A DNA stretch of 64,000 nucleotides from Muriiphilus sp048268845 (GCA_048268845.1 JBLWUQ010000001.1:1-64000); one strand, 5' to 3'; positions 8,721 through 17,574 are shown, counted from the stretch's first letter. The notes: a model not told the origin generated them from the letters alone. Translations and numbers: made by a program.

Positions 8721-9487
8721 TGACCTGGCGCGCGTTGATGCAGCCCCACAGGATTGTCCTGATCGCGCTGTTCGCCGGCCTGGTGATCTGGTGCGCCGTC
8801 ACCCTGCGTTGGGACTGGATACCGCAATATACCCCCCTGGCGCTGGAGGGGTTGTGGCGAACCATCTGGATACTGGTCGTCACCAGCGTTCTGGGGTTTC
8901 TGCTGGCCATCCCGCTTGGCCTCGCCCAGGCCGTCGGGCCCTGGTATCTCGCGGCACCGGCCCGGCTGTTCTGCACAATCATTCGAGGCACGCCGCTGCT
9001 GTTGCAGATCTGGCTGCTCTATTACGGGCTGGGGTCGCTGTTTCCACAGATCCCGTGGATACGCGGCAGCGAACTCTGGCCCTATCTGCGCCAGGCCTGG
9101 CCTTATGCCGTGCTGGCCCTGACGCTGTCTTATGCCGGCTATGAAGGCGAAGTCATGCGGGGCGCGTTTTCGAGCGTCAACAAGGGCCAGCTCGAGGCCG
9201 CCAATGCCTTCGGGATGCCGCGCTTCACCATGTTTCGCCGGGTATGGTTGCCGCAGGCCATTCGCAACGTGCTGCCGACGCTGGGGGGCGAAACCATCCT
9301 TCAGCTCAAGGCGACACCGCTGGTCGCGACAATCACCGTGGTCGAGCTTTATGCGGTATCCTCCCGCGTGCGCGCGGACACGTTCATCGTCTACGAACCG
9401 CTGATCCTGCTGGCGGTGTTCTACATGCTCATCGCCGGGATCATCGCGTTGATGTTCCGATGGCTGGAAGACCGGGTGCCCGGATGA
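8720..9487 (+). CDS. Polar amino acid ABC transporter permease (HisM/ArtM type)
   Basis: A 255-residue membrane permease with the EAA loop GQLEAANAFGMPRFTMFRRVWLPQAI and several hydrophobic segments. The ATG at 8720 overlaps the TGA of the upstream permease, which decides the start. It is the last gene of the transporter operon; a weak hairpin follows at 9509-9535. With its partner it should import a basic or guanidino amino acid for the divergent catabolic operon. Confidence 0.9.
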   Translation: MTWRALMQPHRIVLIALFAGLVIWCAVTLRWDWIPQYTPLALEGLWRTIWILVVTSVLGFLLAIPLGLAQAVGPWYLAAPARLFCTIIRGTPLLLQIWLLYYGLGSLFPQIPWIRGSELWPYLRQAWPYAVLALTLSYAGYEGEVMRGAFSSVNKGQLEAANAFGMPRFTMFRRVWLPQAIRNVLPTLGGETILQLKATPLVATITVVELYAVSSRVRADTFIVYEPLILLAVFYMLIAGIIALMFRWLEDRVPG

Positions 9488-9508
9488 TGATCGCCGCTGC
9501 GTCCTGCC

Positions 9509-9535
9509 GGCACCTGTAGGGGTGCGCGTGTTTTC
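9509..9535 (+). terminator. Possible weak terminator after the ABC transporter operon
   Basis: GGCACC and GGGTGC form a short stem (about 9509-9525), followed after five bases by TTTT at 9531-9534. The stem is short and the U-tract is displaced, so this is only a candidate. Confidence 0.35.
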
Positions 9536-9580
9536 TCCGCCGCACACCGTATCTCCGCGATGCCTATCGACCCGCCTGCG

Positions 9581-10135
9581 TCATGCCCGCCCCTTGGCGC
9601 GGCCAACGATCCCGAGCGCGACAAGGATGACGGCCGCCACCGCGATGATCAGCAGCGTCAGGTTCGGCAGGTAGAAGGTCGAGTAGATCTCCCAGCCCAA
9701 ACGCCGCAGAACCTGGCCGATTTCGGTGTAGTTGCCGACAAGATGCCCGCCGAGCGTTCCGGTGATCCCCACCAATATGGCACCGATACCGGCCAGCACG
9801 ACCATGACCCACCGCGACGCGCCCTCCCAGAGCTCGCTGCCGTGCAGATAGCGGATCACGGCCAGGAGCGTGTAGAAAGCCAGCGACCAGCTAGCCAACA
9901 GCATGTGGTTGCGACCCATCGGCGTGGACGACAGCGTTTCCCATGGGTAGATCGACAGACCAAGCGAATAGGCAATCGCTCCGGCGATCACGCCGAGGGT
10001 GAGAAACACTGGCAGCGCCCGGTCCATCGCCTGCCCTATCGGGCCGGAACTGAACGCCCGGATCACGATCGCCAACGAAGACACCAACCAGAGAGCAATG
10101 GGGAAGTGGATCGCCAAAACATGATAGGGGGCCAT
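9581..10135 (-). CDS. Multi-pass membrane protein, DUF2231/cytochrome-b561-like (possible haem b carrier)
   Basis: A 184-residue protein with about five hydrophobic helices. Histidines sit in or next to helices at H5 and H10 (MAPYHVLAIHFPIALW), in GRNHMLL and in TLGGHLVGN, so haem b ligation is plausible but not proven. The start is the ATG at 10135, two bases after the stop of the haem-binding gene upstream on the same strand, so the two genes are co-transcribed and probably act together in the membrane. The family is assigned by general character only. Confidence 0.6.
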   Translation of the reverse strand: MAPYHVLAIHFPIALWLVSSLAIVIRAFSSGPIGQAMDRALPVFLTLGVIAGAIAYSLGLSIYPWETLSSTPMGRNHMLLASWSLAFYTLLAVIRYLHGSELWEGASRWVMVVLAGIGAILVGITGTLGGHLVGNYTEIGQVLRRLGWEIYSTFYLPNLTLLIIAVAAVILVALGIVGRAKGRA

Positions 10136-10137
10136 AT

Positions 10138-11511
10138 TCAGGCTCCTTTCCGTGAAGATATCGTTGCATTCAGGGCAACACCAAAGGCGCCGATCAGAAC
10201 CAGCCCGGCCAGAAGCGTCAGCAGCCACTGGCGGCGGATGGCGTCGCGAAACTCGACCTCGATGCCGTAGACCGTCAATTGTTCGGGGCTGTGGCGCGCC
10301 TTGACCGGGATTCCGGCTGCGATGGACGCAGCCCCGGCGTGTTGCGCGCTGTTGAGCATCGGCCAGGTCACCTGACCCGGATAGAACAGGGTCACGTCGG
10401 TCCAGACGTCGCCCCAAGTCGGCGCCGTGCCGGCGAAGCGGGTGGCGTTGATATCGGCGTCATGCGCCAGACCCAGCGTGCGCGGCAACGAGACATAGTG
10501 CCAGCGTCCGCCCGTGGCATTGCGATGGATGGCAAAGGCCACGTCGTAGCTGCGGTGATCCTGCAGGATCTTGTCATCCGCCGGATGCCCGGTATCGAGC
10601 GCCCGCGACAGCGTGACGTCCCAATAGCCATCGGCCCAGTGCCCCTTGCCGTCTACGCGGATGTCGCCGCGCGATCCGACAGCCGGGCGCAAGATGCGCC
10701 GCGGCAGGACGTCACCGTCTTTCCAGCCGGCGTCGGGATCGAAGGCAACGGCCTCGCCCTCGATCAGCGCATAGTCCTGGTCCTGCGAGATCAGGCCCCC
10801 GGCCACGTCCTCCCAGTTCAGCGCCTGATACCCGGCTGTTTCCGCGTTGAACATGACCTTGGGCTGTTTCAGCTCGCTGTCCCAGTTGGTCGCGTAGCTG
10901 GATGACCCCGCATCGCCGTCACGTCCCGTGCCGATGTGCTGGTCGTCAGCCTCGCCGACAGGGTTGGACCGGCCGGCGCGCCAATGCCACAGATCGAGGA
11001 AATACCCTGCCTGACGCATGGCCAGCAGCTCGCCCTCGGATGCCATGTCGTCCCATTGCCCCAAAGTGTTGCGGGTCAGCGGCAGATACTTGGTCACCTC
11101 TTCGGGGGCCTCGCTGGTCAAACCTGCCAGACCGTCGCCGATGGTGATGTAGCCGCCATAGCGCGAAAAGGCGGGCACGCTGCCGTCATCCAGCATCATC
11201 GCCACGCGGTCCTCATGCATCCCGAACGGGTTCGGTCCGGGCATCTCGCCGCCCTCGGCGATCCAGGCACCATCCTCATAGCGCAGGATGTCGTGGAAGA
11301 TGCCGGGGCGCTCGGCAGGCCAGCGATAGCGGAGGAACATCGTCGTATCGTTGTAGGCGGCCTGCACCTGCAATGGCACGGTCAGTGTTTCGGGAATGCT
11401 GATATTGCGGTCCGGATCGTCCTTGACGACCCCGGTCCCATGCGTGACCCACGAATACAGCAAGACACCAGAGAATAAACCAACAGCACTCAGCAGTTTG
11501 ATGTTCGACAC
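10138..11511 (-). CDS. Ethylbenzene dehydrogenase-related haem-binding protein, membrane-anchored
   Basis: A 457-residue protein with an N-terminal hydrophobic segment (about 4-20), a large periplasmic beta-rich domain and a C-terminal membrane helix (about 430-450). The central region resembles the ethylbenzene dehydrogenase gamma-subunit haem b domain, with segments such as GYWDVTLSRALDTG and YDVAFAIH. Translation starts at GTG 11511 after GGGAG. The gamma subunit normally serves a molybdenum DMSO-reductase-type enzyme, but no such catalytic subunit is encoded here; the partner is the small membrane protein immediately downstream. A role in respiratory electron transfer is inferred. Confidence 0.7.
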   Translation of the reverse strand: MSNIKLLSAVGLFSGVLLYSWVTHGTGVVKDDPDRNISIPETLTVPLQVQAAYNDTTMFLRYRWPAERPGIFHDILRYEDGAWIAEGGEMPGPNPFGMHEDRVAMMLDDGSVPAFSRYGGYITIGDGLAGLTSEAPEEVTKYLPLTRNTLGQWDDMASEGELLAMRQAGYFLDLWHWRAGRSNPVGEADDQHIGTGRDGDAGSSSYATNWDSELKQPKVMFNAETAGYQALNWEDVAGGLISQDQDYALIEGEAVAFDPDAGWKDGDVLPRRILRPAVGSRGDIRVDGKGHWADGYWDVTLSRALDTGHPADDKILQDHRSYDVAFAIHRNATGGRWHYVSLPRTLGLAHDADINATRFAGTAPTWGDVWTDVTLFYPGQVTWPMLNSAQHAGAASIAAGIPVKARHSPEQLTVYGIEVEFRDAIRRQWLLTLLAGLVLIGAFGVALNATISSRKGA

Positions 11512-11655
11512 AGTTTATCTCCCATATGGCCAAATCGGGATGGCGCAGGCGTAGGACTTCACTTCGGTGGAGGATGTCAGTGCAGCAATTTGCACTATGG
11601 CAATACCCAATGTGAATGTCTTATTACTAAGTAAAACCATACCCGCGAAAGAAAA

Positions 11656-12171
11656 TTAGTAAAGCGTGGCGTGCAACCGACATAATTCCACGCCGCCATG
11701 GTCCGGCTTTCGTTTTTTTCCTCTGACACGTTTGACGGGGGAAATCTCCCCAACGCGCTGATTACCCACACGGTTTTTTTTAATCCGACTCTGTGAAATC
11801 ACATTTAAGATGTGCGGTTTTGACGCATCTCGCCGTTCTGTGTCAGCGCTTTCGCCGGGGGTCTGGGGAAAAAACTGCGCCTGTTCGGTTGAAGCGATGG
11901 CACCGAAAAGGCTGGCCCCATCTTTCAGAATTCTGCCGTTGTCGCGCTGAATGAGCGGATCGGTAGATTCACCTTGGTCTAAATCGAGGATCGCACCCGG
12001 CATTTTTCTCACTTTGGCCGCGGCGTTGTTGTGAATCCGGTTTCTGATCCAGATTGCCGGGGCCTTGTCCGGCAAGGGCGGGTTTTCTGGTGGGTCGTTC
12101 GTTGTGGCAATCGTCAACGTCCACAGTGCAAAACAGAGCCTATATCGCGGCCTGACGCAGAACCCCGTCAA
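11656..12171 (-). CDS. Doubtful hypothetical protein in a lower-GC gap
   Basis: An open frame of 171 codons within the 696-base interval 11512-12207. It begins with TTG and has no clear ribosome site. The predicted N-terminus has a short hydrophobic run (CFALWTLTIATT) that might be a signal sequence, followed by a proline-rich stretch; the C-terminus is very basic. I recognise no domain. Base composition is lower in GC than neighbouring genes. It may be a real accessory gene, a truncated one or a chance frame. Confidence 0.3.
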   Translation of the reverse strand: MTGFCVRPRYRLCFALWTLTIATTNDPPENPPLPDKAPAIWIRNRIHNNAAAKVRKMPGAILDLDQGESTDPLIQRDNGRILKDGASLFGAIASTEQAQFFPQTPGESADTERRDASKPHILNVISQSRIKKNRVGNQRVGEISPVKRVRGKKRKPDHGGVELCRLHATLY

Positions 12172-12207
12172 ATTGGCTGTGTATCGGTCGGTGATCGCGA
12201 ACAGACG

Positions 12208-13131
12208 CTATGATGCGTGCCTGAGGGATACCGGCACCTCTGCCATCAACCAGTCGCGCAGGGCGACGATCTTTGGGTCCCCCTCCTCTCCATGTCGGTA
12301 AACGAGATCGTATCCGCGTCCGGCCTGAAGCCGAACGTGCGGAAATGGTTCGATCAGCCGTCCGGCGGCGATGTCTTCGGCGACCAGCACGCTGCGTCCA
12401 AGGGCGACGCCCTCGCCGCGCAGCGCGGCCTCGATCGTGAGGCTGCCGTGGCTCAGGGTCGGCCCCCGGACACGGGCGCCCGCGACACCGGCGGCAGCCA
12501 GCCAGCGATCCCAGTTCGGCAGCCTGCTGTCGTCATGCAGGACGCGGTTCTCGGTCAGCAGCGTGCATTGGACAAGGTCCGCAGGATCGGTCAGCCCGCC
12601 CATTCGGGCCAGATAGTCGGGGCTGCAAACCGGGCTCATGGTCTCTTCGAGGATCCGTTCCGTCGCGGTGCCCGGATAGGCCCCAGTGCCGTAGCGAAGC
12701 GCGGCATCCACGCGGCCGTCGGACAGATCGACATTCACGTCGCTCACTTCGAGCCGGATATCGACATCCGGCATCAGCGCCATCAGCCGGTGCAGTCGCG
12801 GGGCGAACCACTTGCTGGCAAAGGAGACGCTCGTGCTGATCGTCAGCCGGGGCGCGGCTTCCCAACTGCGCAAACGTTCGGCCTCGCGCGTAAGCTCCGC
12901 CAGCACCCGGCTGACCACCTGATGCAGCGCTGCGCCCTCCTCGGTCAGCGCAATCCGCCGCGTCATGCGCCGGAACAGGGCGACGCCGACATCCTCCTCG
13001 AGCGTCTGTATCTGGCGGCTGATCGCGCCGGGAGTCACGTTCAACTCCTGTGCCGCCAACGCCATGCTCAGCAGACGGCCCGCGGCCTCGAAGCCGCGAA
13101 GGGTCTGCAACGGAGGCGGGCGGACAGGCAT
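12208..13131 (-). CDS. LysR-family transcriptional regulator (GcvA-like)
   Basis: A 307-residue LysR protein. The N-terminal winged helix-turn-helix spans about residues 8-66 (LQTLRGFEAAGRLLSMALAAQELNVTPGAISRQIQTLEEDVG) and a periplasmic-binding-protein-like effector domain follows. The RSWEAAPRLTISTSVSFASKWFAPRL linker region is typical of the GcvA/AmpR-like branch. It is divergent from the EamA exporter with 115 bases between starts, the usual arrangement for a LysR regulator controlling a neighbouring transporter. The effector is unknown. Confidence 0.9.
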   Translation of the reverse strand: MPVRPPPLQTLRGFEAAGRLLSMALAAQELNVTPGAISRQIQTLEEDVGVALFRRMTRRIALTEEGAALHQVVSRVLAELTREAERLRSWEAAPRLTISTSVSFASKWFAPRLHRLMALMPDVDIRLEVSDVNVDLSDGRVDAALRYGTGAYPGTATERILEETMSPVCSPDYLARMGGLTDPADLVQCTLLTENRVLHDDSRLPNWDRWLAAAGVAGARVRGPTLSHGSLTIEAALRGEGVALGRSVLVAEDIAAGRLIEPFPHVRLQAGRGYDLVYRHGEEGDPKIVALRDWLMAEVPVSLRHAS

Positions 13132-13140
13132 GGCGATCTC

Positions 13141-13163
13141 ATGATTGCATCTGCATCAATCAT
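13141..13163. promoter_or_regulatory. Inverted repeat, likely LysR binding site
   Basis: Perfect 7-base arms ATGATTG and CAATCAT flank nine bases, just upstream of the LysR gene start and in the LysR/EamA divergent region. The inner ATTG-N9-CAAT fits the T-N11-A form of LysR boxes. Confidence 0.6.
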
Positions 13164-13246
13164 AACCGCAAAACAAATCGTTTGTCAGCACGGTAAATCA
13201 CCGTCAGTAAGTGATCTGAAAACAATCTTTTCCGTACGTATCCAAC

Positions 13247-14224
13247 ATGACAATCGCCGCCCCGGAACCACCCGCCCTGCCGCGCGTGCCCTTCGCTGAT
13301 CGGATCTCGCTGCTCAGCATCGGCGCGATGCTGCTTCTGGCCCTGCTCTGGGGGTTGTCGATCCCGATCACCAAGCTCGGGCTCGAGGCCATGCCGCCAA
13401 TCACGTTCACCGCGCTGCGGTTCGCCTTCGCCGTGCCATTCCTGTTCATCTTCGCCATCGGGCGACACCGAATCCCGCTCGCCGCCCTGCCGAAGGTCGT
13501 GGCGCTCGGCGTCATCGGCATCGGCATCGGCAACCTCGCCCAGTCCTTCGGCGTCGCTGGAGCCTCCGCTTCGGTGAGCACGATCGTTTCGGCCACGATC
13601 CCGGTCTTTGTCGTCATCCTCGCGGCCTTGCGCCTCGGCCAGTCGGTCAGCCGGGTGCAGCAGTTCGGCCTTGCTGCTGCCTTTGCAGGCGTCGCACTGG
13701 TCGCGCTCGGTCAGGGCAATGGAGCAGGCGACATCGGGCAGACCACCTTGACGGGCGTGGCCCTCGTGCTGCTGTCGGCGGTGACCATTGCCTTCTACTA
13801 TGTCTGGAGCGTCGAGCTGGCGGCACGCCACGGCACCGTGACGGTCGTCATCTGGAGCACGCTGGCTGGCTTCCTCGCACTCCTGCCGTTCACGGCGTGG
13901 GAAGTCGCGACCACCTCGTTCAGTGTCACGCCCGTGGCCATCGCCTCGGCGATATATCTTGGCCTGCTCGTGTCGGCTGTCGGCCTCTTTCTCTGGCTGT
14001 GGCTCCTGCGCACCGTCCCCGTCCGCGTGGCGGCGAGCGTCCAGTTCCTGCAGCCGGTCTTCGGCATCGGCGCCTCGGCGGCCATGTTCGGCGACCGCAT
14101 GGGCCCGCTGTTCATGGCGGGGGTAGCGTTGGTTCTGTTGGGAGTTGGGCTGTCGATCGTCACCGGGCGAGGAGGCCGACAGGCCAATCGTCCGGGCACG
14201 TCCGCTGAAGCTGCGAGCCTGTGA
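13247..14224 (+). CDS. EamA-family (DMT superfamily) transporter
   Basis: A 325-residue inner-membrane protein with about ten transmembrane helices in two EamA repeats (roughly residues 20-150 and 170-305). The first repeat contains LLWGLSIPITKLGLEAMPPITFTALRF, the family's helix-1/2 signature. The second ends AAMFGDRMGPLFMAGVALVLLG. Members export amino acids, metabolites or drugs; the substrate cannot be read from sequence. The divergent LysR gene and the inverted repeat between them suggest substrate-induced expression. Confidence 0.88.
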   Translation: MTIAAPEPPALPRVPFADRISLLSIGAMLLLALLWGLSIPITKLGLEAMPPITFTALRFAFAVPFLFIFAIGRHRIPLAALPKVVALGVIGIGIGNLAQSFGVAGASASVSTIVSATIPVFVVILAALRLGQSVSRVQQFGLAAAFAGVALVALGQGNGAGDIGQTTLTGVALVLLSAVTIAFYYVWSVELAARHGTVTVVIWSTLAGFLALLPFTAWEVATTSFSVTPVAIASAIYLGLLVSAVGLFLWLWLLRTVPVRVAASVQFLQPVFGIGASAAMFGDRMGPLFMAGVALVLLGVGLSIVTGRGGRQANRPGTSAEAASL

Positions 14225-14364
14225 CGTTGACGAGACTTTAGGCTCTATCCGGACTTTCGCAGCACCTTGGTCGAAGGACCGATGAGGGCCGCTCTGGTTG
14301 AGGTCGGAACGGTCAACTGCGTATCCTCTGGCCATCACGCAGCCATGCGGTTACCAACTGAAGA

Positions 14365-14706
14365 ATGTCCAATCCCTTGCCGCCGTGCCCCGAATGCGCC
14401 TCCACATACACATATCAGCTGGATGCACTGCTCACCTGCCCGGAATGTGGGCATGAATGGTCAACAGGCTCTGAGAACCATGAAAATACGGATGTGCGTG
14501 ACAGCGTCGGCAACATCCTCCTGGACGGCGATACCGTGACCGTCATCAAGGATCTTAAGCTCAAGGGAACGTCGTCAGTAGTCAAGGTCGGGACGAAGGT
14601 CCGCAATATTCGGTTGGTTGATGGTGACCACGACATCGACTGCAAGATCCCGGGAGTCGGGCAGATCGGTTTGAAATCGAAATTCGTGAAAAAGCTGTCT
14701 GAATAG
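14365..14706 (+). CDS. yjdM: Zinc-ribbon protein of the YjdM/PhnA family
   Basis: A 113-residue protein with an N-terminal zinc ribbon made of two CPEC pairs (CPECAST at about 8-14 and CPECGHEW at about 25-32) and the conserved C-terminal domain containing DSVGNILLDGDTVTVIKDLKLKG and a DHDIDCKI segment. The family was once named for alkylphosphonate use (PhnA), but its true function is unsettled. Length matches the family. It is a single gene between the EamA locus and gyrB, with somewhat lower GC than its neighbours. Confidence 0.88.
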   Translation: MSNPLPPCPECASTYTYQLDALLTCPECGHEWSTGSENHENTDVRDSVGNILLDGDTVTVIKDLKLKGTSSVVKVGTKVRNIRLVDGDHDIDCKIPGVGQIGLKSKFVKKLSE

Positions 14707-15069
14707 AATCGCGCACCGATATGGGGCTTTTGGTAGCTGGTGCGCGAAATTCTGTTTTACCGACCAGTCCGGTGTCGCGCCGGCAATGCCGCAGCGGGTG
14801 CGAATGGCTGTTTCAAGGGCATACTACCCGACCAGTAAACCGCAGCGTCGCGCCGTTCATTTTGCGCACCCGCCATCGGGCAATGCCAAAATTCATGGGA
14901 TCAATCGTTGAATACGATGATCTCAGGCGCCCATGCGATATTTACCGAGAACAGCGGCGGACAAAATGCCGCTGAACGGCTTCATTCAACGAAGTCTGGG
15001 ATATTTGCCAAATAAAGGCGTCTTATACATTCCCGCACCGCGAAAAAATATGCGCTCCCCTACAGCGCC
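14707..15069. other. Gene-free interval between yjdM and gyrB
   Basis: A 363-base stretch without a convincing gene. It starts with an 8-base inverted repeat, CGCGCACC at 14710-14717 and GGTGCGCG at 14739-14746, that may end yjdM transcription. It contains two imperfect copies of a segment with CGACCAGT and GTCGCGCCG (around 14759 and 14829). The right end holds the gyrB terminator on the minus strand. No RNA gene is recognised. Confidence 0.5.
15043..15068 (-). terminator. Intrinsic terminator of gyrB
   Basis: Read on the minus strand, a GCGCT/AGCGC stem lies just after the gyrB stop and is followed by ATATTTTTT. The stem is only five base pairs but the U-run is good and placed correctly. 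Confidence 0.6.
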
Positions 15070-17487
15070 TCAGAAATCCAGATTCTCGACCGACAAAGCG
15101 TTTGCCTGGATGAACTCGCGGCGCGGCTCGACCACATCGCCCATCAGCTTGGTAAAGATGTCGTCGGCCTCGGCCAGGTCCTCGATGCGCACCTGCAACA
15201 GCGTCCGCGCCTCGGGGTCGAGCGTGGTTTCCCAGAGTTGCTCGGGGTTCATCTCGCCAAGTCCCTTGTAGCGTTGCAGCGTCAGGCCCTTCTCGCCCTC
15301 GGCCAGCACCGCTTCGAGCAACTCGGTCGGACCGTGGATCAACTGCTCGCGGTCCTTGCGCACAAGGCTGGCCGGGTCGCGGAAATGGCCGCGGGTGTCC
15401 TTGCTGACCTGGCCAAGCCGGCGCGCCTCGCCCGAGCGCAGCACCGCGCCGTCGAGCGTGCGCACTTCTTCCACCCCGCGCAGGATGCGCGCCAGACGGA
15501 TTCCGTGATCCTGGGTGATCCGCCCCTCCCAGCCGCGTTCATACTCCGCCGCGACCAGGTCGAGCCGCCGCGCCACGTTGTCGGCCACCTCCTGCAAGTC
15601 GGCATCCACCGCGCCCGCATCGAAGGCGCCGGCCAGCGCCGCCTGTTCCAGGATGTTGCGCGGGTAATGCGTCGGGAAGGCGTCGAGCACCCGGCGCACC
15701 TGCCGCGCGGCCTCGACCACGCGGGCAAGGTCCTGCCCGGCGATCTCCTCGCCGTTCGACAGGCGCAGGACCGTGCCCTCGGTGCCCTGCTGGATCAGGT
15801 AGTCCTCCAGCGCCGGCTGGTCCTTGATGTAGACCTCGGACTTGCCCCGGCTGACCTTGTAGAGCGGCGGTTGCGCGATGTAGAGATAGCCGCCCTCGAT
15901 GATCTGCGGCGTCTGGCGGAAGAAGAACGTGAGCAACAGCGTGCGGATATGCGCGCCGTCGACGTCCGCATCCGTCATGATGATGATCTTGTGATAGCGC
16001 AGCTTGTTGATGTCGAACTCGTCACGCCCGATCCCGGTGCCCATCGCGGTGATCAGCGTTCCGATCTCCTGGCTCGACAGCATCCGGTCGAAACGCGCGC
16101 GCTCGACGTTCAGGATCTTGCCCTTGAGCGGCAGGATCGCCTGATTGTGCCGCGAACGGCCCTGTTTCGCCGATCCGCCCGCCGAGTCGCCCTCGACCAG
16201 GAACAGTTCGCGCTTGGCCGGGTCCTTCTCCTGGCAATCCGCGAGCTTGCCGGGCAGCGACGCGATGTCGAGCGACGACTTCTTGCGCGTCAACTCGCGC
16301 GCCTTGCGCGCCGCCTCGCGCGCCACCGCCGCCTCGACGATCTTGCCGACGATCATCCGCGCCTCGGCGGGGTGTTCCTCGAACCAGTCGCTGAGACGCT
16401 CGTTCATCAACCCTTCGACTGCCGGCCGGACCTCGGACGACACCAGCTTGTCCTTGGTCTGCGACGAGAACTTGGGGTCCGGCACCTTGACCGACAACAC
16501 GCAGGTCAACCCTTCGCGCGCGTCGTCGCCGGTGACGTTGACCTTCTCTTTCTTCGCCAGCCCGGACGAGTTGGCGTAGAGGTTGATCGTGCGTGTCAGC
16601 GCACCGCGAAAGCCCGCCAGATGCGTGCCGCCGTCGCGCTGCGGGATGTTGTTGGTGAAGGGCAGCACCGTCTCGTGATAGCTGTCGTTCCACCACATCG
16701 CGACTTCGACGATGATCCCGTCACGCTCACCGACCACATGGATCGGTTCGGACAGCAGCGGGCTCTTGTGGCGGTCGAGATACTTGACGAACTCCATCAC
16801 GCCGCCGTCATAGTGCAGCTCGACACGCAGCGGTTCGGCGGGGCGCTCGTCTTCGAGGATGATCCGCACGCCGGAGTTCAGGAAGGCCAGTTCACGCAGG
16901 CGGTTTTCCAGCGTCTTGAACACGTAGTCGAGGTTCGAGAACGTCTGTGTCGAGCCGAGAAAGCGCACCATCGTGCCCTGTTTTCCGTCCGCGTCGCCGA
17001 CCACCCTTAGCGGATCGACCGTATCGCCATGCTCAAACCGGACGACGTGTTCCTTGCCGTCGCGCCAGATCGTCAGTTCCAGCCACTCCGACAGTGCGTT
17101 CACCACCGACACGCCGACGCCGTGCAGACCGCCCGAGACCTTGTAGGAGTTCTGGTCGAATTTGCCCCCGGCATGAAGCTGGGTCATGATGACCTCGGCT
17201 GCCGAAACGCCTTCCTCGTCGTGGATGCCCACCGGAATTCCGCGGCCGTTATCGGTCACCGACACGCTGTTGTCGGCATGGATTTTCACATGCACCCGGT
17301 CGGCATGACCGGCCAGCACCTCGTCGATGCCGTTATCGACGACCTCATAAACCATGTGGTGCAGGCCCGAGCCATCATCGGTGTCACCGATATACATGCC
17401 GGGGCGTTTGCGAACCGCCTCCAGCCCCCTGAGAACCTTGATGGAATCCGCCCCGTATTCCGGGGACTTCTGCGCGTCGTCGGCCAT
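15070..17487 (-). CDS. gyrB: DNA gyrase subunit B
   Basis: An 805-residue type IIA topoisomerase subunit. The N-terminal GHKL ATPase domain starts SIKVLRGLEAVRKRPGMYIGDTDDGSGLHHMVYEVVDNGIDE, with the ATP-binding loops GRGIPVG and GGLHGVGVSVVNALS. The transducer and TOPRIM domains follow, with EGDSAGGSAKQGR and DADVDGAHIRTLLLTFFFRQ (metal-binding DxD), and the GyrB C-terminal region ends the protein. With GyrA it introduces negative supercoils. It is the distal member of the dnaA-dnaN-recF-gyrB block, separated from the VOC gene by 87 bases and followed by a terminator. Length is normal. Confidence 0.98.
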   Translation of the reverse strand: MADDAQKSPEYGADSIKVLRGLEAVRKRPGMYIGDTDDGSGLHHMVYEVVDNGIDEVLAGHADRVHVKIHADNSVSVTDNGRGIPVGIHDEEGVSAAEVIMTQLHAGGKFDQNSYKVSGGLHGVGVSVVNALSEWLELTIWRDGKEHVVRFEHGDTVDPLRVVGDADGKQGTMVRFLGSTQTFSNLDYVFKTLENRLRELAFLNSGVRIILEDERPAEPLRVELHYDGGVMEFVKYLDRHKSPLLSEPIHVVGERDGIIVEVAMWWNDSYHETVLPFTNNIPQRDGGTHLAGFRGALTRTINLYANSSGLAKKEKVNVTGDDAREGLTCVLSVKVPDPKFSSQTKDKLVSSEVRPAVEGLMNERLSDWFEEHPAEARMIVGKIVEAAVAREAARKARELTRKKSSLDIASLPGKLADCQEKDPAKRELFLVEGDSAGGSAKQGRSRHNQAILPLKGKILNVERARFDRMLSSQEIGTLITAMGTGIGRDEFDINKLRYHKIIIMTDADVDGAHIRTLLLTFFFRQTPQIIEGGYLYIAQPPLYKVSRGKSEVYIKDQPALEDYLIQQGTEGTVLRLSNGEEIAGQDLARVVEAARQVRRVLDAFPTHYPRNILEQAALAGAFDAGAVDADLQEVADNVARRLDLVAAEYERGWEGRITQDHGIRLARILRGVEEVRTLDGAVLRSGEARRLGQVSKDTRGHFRDPASLVRKDREQLIHGPTELLEAVLAEGEKGLTLQRYKGLGEMNPEQLWETTLDPEARTLLQVRIEDLAEADDIFTKLMGDVVEPRREFIQANALSVENLDF

Positions 17488-17574
17488 GCAAGCCTTCCTT
17501 GGAATGAATGCGCAAGTTATAGGGGGTCCGGCCCCGGTTTACCAGCGTTTCGCCCCCATATTTGGGGTCTGTCG

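Noticed and set aside
14225..14364. Possible insertion-sequence remnant between the EamA gene and yjdM
   Set aside because: No terminal inverted repeats, target duplication or transposase fragment are visible.
14721..14975. Small plus-strand frame of 84 codons between yjdM and gyrB
   Set aside because: No ribosome site, no recognisable domain and a repeat-derived composition; treated as non-coding.
15238..17010. Long plus-strand frame opposite gyrB
   Set aside because: An antisense shadow of gyrB caused by GC-rich codon bias; its arginine/aspartate-rich translation has no domain.
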